NCBI GenBank assembly: GCA_013203065.1
Contig: JABMQV010000669.1
Span: 1-9,549, forward strand
From: Desulfobacteraceae bacterium
GTDB taxonomy: Bacteria; Desulfobacterota; DSM-4660; Desulfatiglandales; Desulfatiglandaceae
Length of the DNA stretch: 9,549 bases
Reading direction: 5' to 3'
The notes under the pieces are model-generated. The model did not search any database. It was given only the letters and a program-made list of their open reading frames with translations, and was not told the origin of the DNA. The translations under genes and the position numbers were made by a program. The stretch's first letter is position 1, and every line of letters begins with the position of its first letter. Positions 1 through 6,459 of this stretch are shown here, piece by piece.

Positions 1-387
1 AGCCAAAAGCGGAACGGCAGTATCCGCGGCCGGAGAAGCATCCGCCAGATTTCCGCCCACCGTAGCCCGGTTTCTGACAAGGGGGCCGGCAAATATATGG
101 GCCGCCTCCCACAGAAGGGAACCTTTCTTCTTGATGATAGGCGAATTCAGGAGATCACGAATGGTGGTCAGTGCGCCTATTTGAATCCACCCCTGCTTTT
201 CCCTTATGTAGTTGAGCGCTCTTATGCCCCCTAGGTCCACCACCAGGCAGGGTTTGAGGGTCCCGTCTCTAAGGGTGGGGATGACGTTTGTGCCTCCGGC
301 CAACAGCTTGCACGTTGAGGCTTTTCCGTCAATTGCACGAAGGGCGGCAGTCAGGGACTTAGGTGACAGGAAATCAAATCCTCTCAT
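1..387 (-). CDS. FAD-binding subunit of a xanthine dehydrogenase-family molybdenum hydroxylase (partial, runs off left edge)
   Basis: This is the N-terminal 129 residues of a CoxM/XdhB-type FAD subunit, which passes electrons from the molybdenum and iron-sulfur centres through FAD to an acceptor. The two FAD-pyrophosphate motifs of the family are visible: AGGTNVIP at residues 30-37 and RNRATVGGNLADASPAADT near residues 106-124. The frame is open to base 1, so the C-terminal half is missing only because the window ends. The ATG at 387 follows a strong AAGGAGGGAG site (391-400, complement). It lies 141 nt downstream of the catalytic subunit gene, in the same direction. The full family protein is usually about 280-300 residues. 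The [2Fe-2S] subunit normally accompanying this pair would be expected further left. Family assignment is firm; the substrate is not determined. Confidence 0.93.
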   Translation of the reverse strand, partial: MRGFDFLSPKSLTAALRAIDGKASTCKLLAGGTNVIPTLRDGTLKPCLVVDLGGIRALNYIREKQGWIQIGALTTIRDLLNSPIIKKKGSLLWEAAHIFAGPLVRNRATVGGNLADASPAADTAVPLLA

Positions 388-482
388 AAACTCCCTCCTT
401 TTCTTACTCTTGATAAGGCTTTGCCTTTAACAAGGTTCTGTTGATGCTTCTTCGTCTTCACAAACCCCTCAGCCCGAATCAT
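384..482 (-). CDS. Possible 32-codon leader ORF overlapping the FAD-subunit start (doubtful)
   Basis: The 141-nt gap between the catalytic and FAD subunit genes contains a short, lysine/arginine-rich ORF starting ATG at 482. Its TGA stop overlaps the FAD-subunit ATG as ATGA, the arrangement typical of translational coupling. An AAGGAA lies directly before its ATG but is too close for a good ribosome binding site. The FAD gene has its own strong site. I recognise no family. It may be a chance ORF; apart from this and the ribosome binding site I see nothing else in the gap. Confidence 0.12.
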   Translation of the reverse strand: MIRAEGFVKTKKHQQNLVKGKALSRVRKGGSL

Positions 483-528
483 TTCCTTGGCAGAAAATAC
501 AAGCACTCCTCACCCCTTCACCCCTGCG

Positions 529-2829
529 CTAGTGAGGCCACTGACCTGTACGGAGCGCCATGAGGACCTTTTCCGGGGTGATGGGCAACGAGGTAACCCG
601 AACGCCGATGGCGCGTGAAACAGCGCTGGCAATGGCAGCCGGCGTGATATTGTGGGGCGGTTCACCAATGCCCCGGGCCCCGAAAGGCCCCTCCCCTTCG
701 CCGGACTCTAGAATGGCGACTTCAATGGGGGGAATGTCCACACTGGTGGGGATCAAATAGGTGGAAAAATCATGGGCCTCGGCCTTCCCCCGTTTTACAC
801 AGCAATCCTCCGTAAGGGCCAGACCTATGCCCTGGACCACACCCCCCTCACACTGGCCCACCACGATTTGAGGGTTAACTGCGATTCCCACGTCATGGGA
901 GATGCCCAAACCCAGAAGCATGACCTGTCCGGTCTGGGGATCAACCGCAACCTCCGCTGCCATTCCGCCAAAGGTATAATCAAGCCACCCTGCATTATGG
1001 GCGGTTTCCTCACCAGGATAAAGATCCTCTTCGATTTTGAGGGTCCCCAGCTGCGTCAAGGAGGCCCCGGCGGCTGCGGCTGCGGGTACCAGCTGGGCAT
1101 GAGGCACATTCACACTCGGCGAGCCCTTTACAAATGCCTTTCCGTCAGCCAAAATAATATCATCTATCCGTGCTTCCAGAAGACCGGCGGCCGCCTCCTT
1201 GAGTGCCTTGGCAATGGGTTCTGCAGCACGCTGCACAGGGCCTGCAGCGTTCAGAAAGGTCCTGCTTCCGGCAGTCATCCCGGCGATGGGATTGAGCTGA
1301 GAGTCAGACGTGGAAAGGGTCACTTTGTCCATGGGAAGGCCAAGAACTTCGGCGGCCACCTGCTGACACCCAAGCCGCTGCCCTGAGCCGATGTCCGCTA
1401 CCCCCACAGATACAACGGCACTTCCGTCAAGCTGCAGTGAGACCTGGGCCTGGGAAAGATGCCCGTGGCGGCGGCCATAGCCTGTCATGTTTGAGGCATG
1501 ACCGCGCGCCCTGAGTACCTTGGGGCTCAGTTTAGGGATTTCCTCGCTGTTCCGTAAAAGGGCCCTGTCCAGGGCCTTATGAGCCGCCTCCCATGTCTCA
1601 GAAAAGAACACGGCATTTTTGAGCGGCTGGCCCGTTGAAAGGGACTCTCCCTTGGAGAGGTAATTCCGTTTCCTGAGATCAAAGGGATCCATGCCCAGCT
1701 TTTCCGCCAGGCTGTCCAGCGTTCCTTCCAGAGCAAAGGTGATTTGGGCGGAGCCTACCCCGCGCATGGCTGTGCCCGATGGGTTGTTGGTAAGGACAAA
1801 TCGTGAATGGACCTGGACGTTTTTGCAACGGTAAGGCCCCCCGAGAAACCCAATGGAATACCATGCAATGACAGGGCTGGCATCAGAATAGGCCCCCACA
1901 TCGGCAACAAGATCGGCAACAAGGGCCGTAAGCCGGCCGTCGGCATCGGCCCCCATTTTGTACCGCAAGATGTAGGGATGGCGTTTGGTAGAGGAAAGGA
2001 TGGATTCCTCCCTCGTCAATGCCATCCTCACCGGACGTCCTGTTGCTTTTGCCAGAAGAGCCAGCAACGGTTCAATGGTCATGAATATCTTGCCACCGAA
2101 GCCCCCTCCAACCAGGGGAGACTCGATGCGCACCTGGTTATGTGAAACGCCTAGAATGCGAGCGATGTGCCGGAAGTTCTCAACCCACTGGGTGCCGCAT
2201 CGAATATGAAGGACGCCCCCGGGATCGGTCCAGGCCACCCCTGCCTCAGGCTCCAGATAGGCGTGTTCGGCAAATTGGGTGCGATAGGTCTCCTCCACCA
2301 TGGCCGAAGCCATGGAAAACCCCTTTTCTGTGTCCCCCCGGGTGTAACCCAGATCCCGAATCACATTGCCTTCCTCATCTACAAGGGGGGCATCGGGCTC
2401 CAGGGATACAAGGGGATCCTCGACCGGGGCACGTTGCTCATAGTCAACCGTGATGGCGGAAATTGCCTCCTTTGCCATTTCCAGGGAATCTGCCGCAACA
2501 AGGGCGATGGGATCCCCAACGGCTCGCGTGCGATCCTCCACAAGCACCGGCTGGTCATCTCGATTTCCGGGCATGTTCCCGCGGCGGTTAACCCCGGGGA
2601 TATCCCTGGCGGTGAGAATCGCACGGACCCCTGGCAGTCCTTTGGCTTTGCGCACGTCCAGACGGCGGATACGTGCGTTGGCAAAGGGGCTCCGCAATGC
2701 CAGGCCCCAGAGCATTCCCGGGGGCCTGATGTCGTCGCTGAAAAGTGTCTCCCCCACCGCCTTCTCCAAGGAATCGGGTTGCGGGATGGATTTTCCAAGA
2801 AGCGTGGCGGTTGTCTTGTCAAACGGCAT
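529..2829 (-). CDS. Molybdopterin-binding catalytic subunit, xanthine dehydrogenase/aldehyde oxidase family
   Basis: A 766-residue large subunit of a molybdenum hydroxylase, which inserts water-derived oxygen at a carbon of a heterocycle or aldehyde. Residues about 16-130 form the a/b hammerhead domain (SDDIRPPGMLWGLALRSPFANARI). The molybdopterin domain follows: TQ at 213-214, VGGGFGGK at 240-247, TAMRGVGSAQ at 353-362, ADIGSGQ at 478-484, and GARGIGE at 717-723 with the probable catalytic Glu723. It lacks the AYRCAGR-type cysteine loop of CO dehydrogenase. The residue after GGGFGGK is Ile248; bovine xanthine dehydrogenase has the purine-contacting Glu802 there. Arg356 aligns with bovine Arg880. 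The ATG at 2829 is chosen because AAGGAGGT (2834-2841, complement) lies 4 nt upstream; a GTG at 2898 in frame has no such site. It lies 86 nt after livF and is probably co-transcribed. Family is certain, substrate unknown. Confidence 0.95.
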   Translation of the reverse strand: MPFDKTTATLLGKSIPQPDSLEKAVGETLFSDDIRPPGMLWGLALRSPFANARIRRLDVRKAKGLPGVRAILTARDIPGVNRRGNMPGNRDDQPVLVEDRTRAVGDPIALVAADSLEMAKEAISAITVDYEQRAPVEDPLVSLEPDAPLVDEEGNVIRDLGYTRGDTEKGFSMASAMVEETYRTQFAEHAYLEPEAGVAWTDPGGVLHIRCGTQWVENFRHIARILGVSHNQVRIESPLVGGGFGGKIFMTIEPLLALLAKATGRPVRMALTREESILSSTKRHPYILRYKMGADADGRLTALVADLVADVGAYSDASPVIAWYSIGFLGGPYRCKNVQVHSRFVLTNNPSGTAMRGVGSAQITFALEGTLDSLAEKLGMDPFDLRKRNYLSKGESLSTGQPLKNAVFFSETWEAAHKALDRALLRNSEEIPKLSPKVLRARGHASNMTGYGRRHGHLSQAQVSLQLDGSAVVSVGVADIGSGQRLGCQQVAAEVLGLPMDKVTLSTSDSQLNPIAGMTAGSRTFLNAAGPVQRAAEPIAKALKEAAAGLLEARIDDIILADGKAFVKGSPSVNVPHAQLVPAAAAAGASLTQLGTLKIEEDLYPGEETAHNAGWLDYTFGGMAAEVAVDPQTGQVMLLGLGISHDVGIAVNPQIVVGQCEGGVVQGIGLALTEDCCVKRGKAEAHDFSTYLIPTSVDIPPIEVAILESGEGEGPFGARGIGEPPHNITPAAIASAVSRAIGVRVTSLPITPEKVLMALRTGQWPH

Positions 2830-2915
2830 TTCGACCTCCTTAGGATCGTTGGGTGTTGATGTTCTTAATGAAGCTGCCTTGTGCCCTGGGAAGCGCACAA
2901 AGACATGAATACCCC

Positions 2916-3656
2916 CTATATGCCCAGATGCTGGTCCAGGATCTCGGTTTCCCTCTCCAATTCTTTTGGAGTGGCGTGATAGGCGATTCGCCCGGACGTA
3001 ATCAGGTACACATAGTCGGCCACATCCATGGCGAGTCTGAAATTCTGTTCCACAAGGAGAATGGAGTGGCCCTGTTCGCGAATACTCTGCATAATTTCAC
3101 CGAACTGGGTGACCAAAACGGGCGCTAACCCCTCTGAGGGTTCATCCATCAGGATAAGATCAGGGTTTGCCATCAAGGCCCGGCCGATGGCAAGCATCTG
3201 TTGTTCCCCACCGCTCAAAGCGCCTCCCGATTGGCCTGCCCGATCAGCGAGCTGAGGGAATTCTTCCATGACCGTGGTTAGATTCCAGCGCCCCCTTTGG
3301 CCATTCCCCTGGCCTTTTCTTCCGGCGAGTTTGCTGGTCGGTACAAGGAGGTTTTCACGAACCGTCAGCGCGGAGAAAATCCGACGTCCCTGCGGTACAA
3401 GGGCCAAACCCAACTGAGAAATCCTGTAAGGGGCATATCCCGCAAGAGACTTCCCCTTGAAACTGATGGTGCCCCGCCGAGGAGGGGTCAGGCCGGCCAC
3501 GGACCGGATAAGGGTGGTCTTGCCCATTCCATTCCGTCCCAACAGTGTCGCGATCTGCCCTGACGCTACTTCAAGGCTTAGCCCCTGGAGAACATAACTG
3601 TCCCCATAATAAGTGTGAATGTCATTGACCGTAAGCAGGGAATCAGACTTTGCCAA
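2916..3656 (-). CDS. livF: Branched-chain amino acid-type (HAAT) ABC transporter ATPase, LivF family
   Basis: A 246-residue cytoplasmic ATPase that pairs with the LivG-type subunit to power the LivH/LivM permease. Visible motifs are Walker A GRNGMGKT (40-47), Q-loop VPQGRR (87-92), signature LSGGEQQ (147-153), Walker B LILMDEP (167-173) and VEQN at 202-205. Gln204 stands at the switch-histidine position, which is usual for LivF. The start is read as TTG at 3656: GGGAGG (3663-3668, complement) sits 6 nt upstream, and the product then begins MAKSDSLLTVNDIHTYYG as expected for the family. The longer frame back to 3764 lies inside livG and adds 36 residues unlike any LivF start. The gene overlaps the end of livG by 14 nt, suggesting translational coupling. 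Confidence 0.95.
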   Translation of the reverse strand: MAKSDSLLTVNDIHTYYGDSYVLQGLSLEVASGQIATLLGRNGMGKTTLIRSVAGLTPPRRGTISFKGKSLAGYAPYRISQLGLALVPQGRRIFSALTVRENLLVPTSKLAGRKGQGNGQRGRWNLTTVMEEFPQLADRAGQSGGALSGGEQQMLAIGRALMANPDLILMDEPSEGLAPVLVTQFGEIMQSIREQGHSILLVEQNFRLAMDVADYVYLITSGRIAYHATPKELERETEILDQHLGI

Positions 3657-4389
3657 GATAAACCTCCCGGACCTCCGGGTTGGCCCGAACCTCATCCGGC
3701 GTGCCCTCAAGGATAATGCTTCCGCGGTGCAAGACCGCAACTTGGTCGGCCAAACCAAGGGCAATGCTCATGTCGTGTTCGATGAGAATAACCGTGATAT
3801 CCTGTGGGAATTCCCTGATGATCTCAGCGATACGTTGGCGTTCACCAGGTGAAAGCCCCGAGCACGGTTCGTCCAGAAAAAGCACCCGCGGCCGTGAAGC
3901 CAGCGCCAGTGCCAGTTCCAGTTGTCTACGTTCGCCATAGGAGAGATGTTGAACCGAGTCATGGGTGCGATCCGTGAGCCCGACGCGGTCAAGCTCTTTG
4001 CCGGCCCGTTTCAGAGAGCCTGAAAACGCACTCACCGGACGATGCATGACCCATTTCTGTCGACTGTTTCCCTGTACGGCAAGAATGAGGTTTTCCAGCA
4101 CCGTGAGATCGTGGAAGACGTTTGTTATTTGGTAAGTACGGCCAATCCCCATTGCCGTACGGCGATGCTCCGCCAGACGAGTAACATCTTTTCCAAAGAG
4201 AAAAATTTTCCCGCTGGTAGGGAAGAAAGTGCCTGTAATGCAGTTAAAAAGGGTCGTCTTTCCCGCTCCGTTGGGACCAATAAGTGCACGGCGTTGGCCG
4301 ACCGGCACCTTCATGGAAACCTTTTCCACAGCGCGGACGCCCCCAAACGCCTTGGTCAGTCCTGCCACTTCTACCGCGTTCTGATTCAT
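3643..4389 (-). CDS. livG: Branched-chain amino acid-type (HAAT) ABC transporter ATPase, LivG family
   Basis: A 248-residue cytoplasmic ATPase, the partner of LivF. It shows Walker A GPNGAGKT (38-45), Q-loop Gln87 in RTYQIT, the LivG-type signature LSYGERRQLELA (149-160), Walker B VLFLDEP (169-175) and the switch histidine in IEHD (His205). The LSYGE signature and GRTYQ segment distinguish LivG from LivF. The ATG at 4389 lies 5 nt past the livM stop. A GAGGAGG within the last codons of livM, about 13 nt upstream, can serve as ribosome binding site, with a weaker AGG next to the ATG. Length is normal (LivG is about 250 residues). No motif is damaged, so it should be active. Confidence 0.95.
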   Translation of the reverse strand: MNQNAVEVAGLTKAFGGVRAVEKVSMKVPVGQRRALIGPNGAGKTTLFNCITGTFFPTSGKIFLFGKDVTRLAEHRRTAMGIGRTYQITNVFHDLTVLENLILAVQGNSRQKWVMHRPVSAFSGSLKRAGKELDRVGLTDRTHDSVQHLSYGERRQLELALALASRPRVLFLDEPCSGLSPGERQRIAEIIREFPQDITVILIEHDMSIALGLADQVAVLHRGSIILEGTPDEVRANPEVREVYLGKV

Positions 4390-4394
4390 CCTGC

Positions 4395-5375
4395 CTATTT
4401 TCCCTCCTCAGGAGTGAGTGTACGATGCCCTGGCTGGTTATGCGAAGTTCTTCCCCAAACTCCGAGACGCCGTATCACGCCTAAGACTCCATCGGGCGTC
4501 CAGAGCATGGTAACTATAAAGATTACGCCCATAACGATCATCCATTGGTGGATGTACGCACTCACATAGTTTCGGAGCCCAAGCATGATTGCCGAACCGA
4601 TAAAGGGCCCTAAAATGGTCCCCGTGCCTCCAACGAGGACCATCAATGCCACTTCGATTGAGAGGAAAAACTCCGCGTTGGCCGGTGATACAAACTTGTT
4701 GAAATAAATATACAAAAGCCCTGCGATTCCGGATAGCGTGCCGGCAAGCACAAAAGCGGTGTACTTGTGTGCGGCAATATTGTAACCCAGTCCGCGCATC
4801 CGGCTTTCACTTTCTCGTATGCCACGCAGGGTAAGCCCGAACGGGGAACGGGTCAATGTGCGGTAGCCCAACACACACAGCGCGACCACGGCAAGCACAA
4901 TGTAATAGTAGGACGAATGGCTGGTGATGGCCAGTGAACCCACTGCCGGTGCCGGTACATTGGTGATGCCGCCTTCACCATTGGTGAAAGACACCCAGGT
5001 CCATGATATCCCCCAAAAAACGTGGCCCAAGGCGATGGTCACCAAAATAAAATAGACGCCGCTCGTGCGGACGGCTATGCCGTAGATTAAAGACAGAATG
5101 ATGGCCGCTCCCAAACCCGCCGGGACCGCCACGATTGTGGGCTGGCCGTACTTTACCTGGAGGATGGCGACTGTATAGGCTGACACGGCAAAAAAGGCCG
5201 CCTGGCAGACTGAAAACAGGCCAATATGACCAAGAAGAAGTTCAACTGACAGGGCGAGCAAACCAAAGATCAGAATCTGCATAAGCAGGCTTAGCCAAAA
5301 GGGACCCAGATAGAGAGGGGCAAACAGAGCAGCGGCAACCGCGCAGAGGAGTAAGGGCCACCTGCGTAGAACCAT
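4395..5375 (-). CDS. livM: Branched-chain amino acid-type (HAAT) ABC transporter permease, LivM family
   Basis: A 326-residue inner-membrane permease with about eight to ten hydrophobic segments. Family landmarks are the SVELLLGHIGLFSVCQAAFFAVSAY region (43-67), VRTSGVYFILVTIALGHVFWG (102-122), the FTNGEGGITNVP loop (130-141), a cytoplasmic ATPase-contact loop SPFGLTLRGIRESESRMRGLGYN (177-199) and VLVGGTGTILGPFIGS (246-261). It forms the translocation pore with LivH. The ATG at 5375 is preceded by a consensus AAGGAGG that overlaps the livH stop region, and only 2 nt separate the genes. The C-terminal 25 residues are hydrophilic. Family assignment is firm; which solute passes through cannot be read from permease sequence. 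Confidence 0.95.
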   Translation of the reverse strand: MVLRRWPLLLCAVAAALFAPLYLGPFWLSLLMQILIFGLLALSVELLLGHIGLFSVCQAAFFAVSAYTVAILQVKYGQPTIVAVPAGLGAAIILSLIYGIAVRTSGVYFILVTIALGHVFWGISWTWVSFTNGEGGITNVPAPAVGSLAITSHSSYYYIVLAVVALCVLGYRTLTRSPFGLTLRGIRESESRMRGLGYNIAAHKYTAFVLAGTLSGIAGLLYIYFNKFVSPANAEFFLSIEVALMVLVGGTGTILGPFIGSAIMLGLRNYVSAYIHQWMIVMGVIFIVTMLWTPDGVLGVIRRLGVWGRTSHNQPGHRTLTPEEGK

Positions 5376-5377
5376 TT

Positions 5378-6235
5378 CTAAGCCTCCTTACCGAATAAAC
5401 CTTGAGGCCTAAAGAGCAGCAACAAGGCCATAGGCGCAAATACTGCAAAGTGAGAGAACTCGGGGAGCAGCCAGCGGGCATAGGCATCCACTAGCCCCAC
5501 AATGACGCTTCCGACCATGGCCCCTTCCAGGCTCCCCAGACCGCCCACGATAACCACCACAAGGGCCAGAACGAGGATTTCCCACTCCGCCCCCGGGTAA
5601 AGCGACAGAAAGGCCCCGCCCGCAACACCGCTCATACCTGCCAGGAAGGCTGCCAGGGCAAAGACAAGGGTGAACAGACGATCAATGTTGATGCCCATGG
5701 CGTTGACCATCTCGCGATCTTCAACACCCGCGCGGACGATTGCGCCGATTTGCGTCTTCTTGTAAAGTATCCACAACACGGTGCCGATGATCGCGCCGAA
5801 CACGATGAGCAAGAACCTGTATTTTGGGTAGAAAATGTTGCCGGGGAGTTCGATGGGCCCCCGTGCAAACGCTGGCGGCGGAAGACTGAGCGAATCCCCG
5901 CCCCAGATGGTGAGTGCGATATCAGCCAGTATCAATACGACACCCACGGTGAGAAGCACCTGAGCCAGATGATTTTCACCGGTTCGACGGATGAGGTAGC
6001 GATCAACAAAATAGTTCAGGATGGCAATGGAAAATCCACCAGCGAGTAAAGCCAGCCAGAAATTTCCCGTAAACCACACGACACTCAGCCCGATATAGCC
6101 ACCCAAGAGATAATACATACCGTGGGCCATGCTCACTACCCGTAGAAGCCCGAAGGTGAGTGTGAACCCACTTGCAAGAAGGAAAAGAAGGGCCCCCAAT
6201 GAAAAGCCGTTAAGCGCCTGCAGGATCCAGTTCAT
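5378..6235 (-). CDS. livH: Branched-chain amino acid-type (HAAT) ABC transporter permease, LivH family
   Basis: A 285-residue inner-membrane permease, partner of LivM. Typical LivH features are the N-terminal MNWILQALNGFSLGALLFLL segment, LTFGLLRVVSMAHGMYYLLGGYIG (26-49), an ATPase-contact loop around IGAIVRAGVEDREMVNAMGI (163-182) and VVVIVGGLGSLEGAMVGS (226-243) near the C-terminus. The ATG at 6235 fits the family start. Its upstream site is modest (AAGGA, 10 nt away), unlike the strong sites of livM and livK, so translation may rely on other elements in the leader. It is the first gene after the livK hairpin and starts a nearly gapless livH-livM-livG-livF block. Confidence 0.95.
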   Translation of the reverse strand: MNWILQALNGFSLGALLFLLASGFTLTFGLLRVVSMAHGMYYLLGGYIGLSVVWFTGNFWLALLAGGFSIAILNYFVDRYLIRRTGENHLAQVLLTVGVVLILADIALTIWGGDSLSLPPPAFARGPIELPGNIFYPKYRFLLIVFGAIIGTVLWILYKKTQIGAIVRAGVEDREMVNAMGINIDRLFTLVFALAAFLAGMSGVAGGAFLSLYPGAEWEILVLALVVVIVGGLGSLEGAMVGSVIVGLVDAYARWLLPEFSHFAVFAPMALLLLFRPQGLFGKEA

Positions 6236-6250
6236 CCACTGCCATTCCTT

Positions 6251-6359
6251 TCATACGTGAGCCAGGGATTGAATTGATGCTCGTGTCATCCTGTCACCGA
6301 GATCGATGTCTCTGGGAGTTTCATCTTCCCGAGTCAGCGCGATTGAGCCGAATGCCCAT
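6251..6359 (-). other. Chain of three 12-codon ORFs linked by ATGA overlaps upstream of livH
   Basis: In the livK-livH gap the minus strand carries three successive short ORFs (ATG at 6359, 6324 and 6289), each exactly 12 codons plus TGA. Each stop overlaps the next ATG as ATGA. The last overlaps a fourth ORF (ATG at 6254, 14 codons), which runs through the livH start in another frame and ends at 6210. The three peptides and their 35-nt units are not similar to each other. Only the second has a purine-rich stretch upstream (GGGAAG), and it is too close. This may be coincidence; it is recorded because of the regular spacing and because livH itself has only a modest ribosome binding site. Confidence 0.15.
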
Positions 6360-6398
6360 CAGGGTCCCTGAAGGGGAAAATATACCCTAGGGATTTCT

Positions 6399-6444
6399 GA
6401 AAAAATCAGCTAAACGTCCCGGCCGGGCCCAACCGGCCGGGACG
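6399..6444 (-). terminator. GC-rich hairpin after livK: intrinsic terminator or attenuator
   Basis: A perfect 12-bp inverted repeat, CGTCCCGGCCGG at 6415-6426 and its complement at 6433-6444, encloses a 6-nt loop. It begins 15 nt after the livK stop. Read leftward, the stem is followed by TTTAGCTGATTTTTT, an interrupted T-tract; read rightward there is none, so it acts, if at all, on the livK transcript. Because livH-livF lie downstream, it probably lets part of the polymerase through and protects the livK mRNA 3' end, giving more binding protein than permease. The interrupted T-tract makes complete termination less likely. Confidence 0.7.
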
Positions 6445-6459
6445 GGACGTTATGCTTAT

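Noticed and set aside
772..1386. A 204-residue plus-strand ORF
   Set aside because: It is antisense to the catalytic molybdenum subunit, whose conserved motifs run through the same bases. The product has no recognisable family and no ribosome binding site.
529..2829. Aerobic CO dehydrogenase (CoxL)
   Set aside because: The active-site cysteine loop AYRCAGR is absent; the corresponding segment is TAMRGVGSAQ.
2167..2859. A 230-residue plus-strand ORF across the 5' part of the molybdenum subunit gene
   Set aside because: It is a shadow of the real gene, with low-complexity residues typical of antisense translation and no start signal.
529..2898. A GTG start at 2898 for the molybdenum subunit
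   Set aside because: There is no Shine-Dalgarno sequence there. The ATG at 2829 has a near-perfect one and gives the usual family N-terminus.
2879..2900. Inverted repeat TTGTGC/GCACAA between livF and the molybdenum subunit
   Set aside because: The stem is 6 bp with a 10-nt loop and no T-tract on either side. It is too weak to call a terminator.
4974..4988. Hairpin-like palindrome TTCACCATTGGTGAA
   Set aside because: It lies inside livM and encodes the conserved FTNGEGG loop, so the symmetry is most simply explained by coding constraint.
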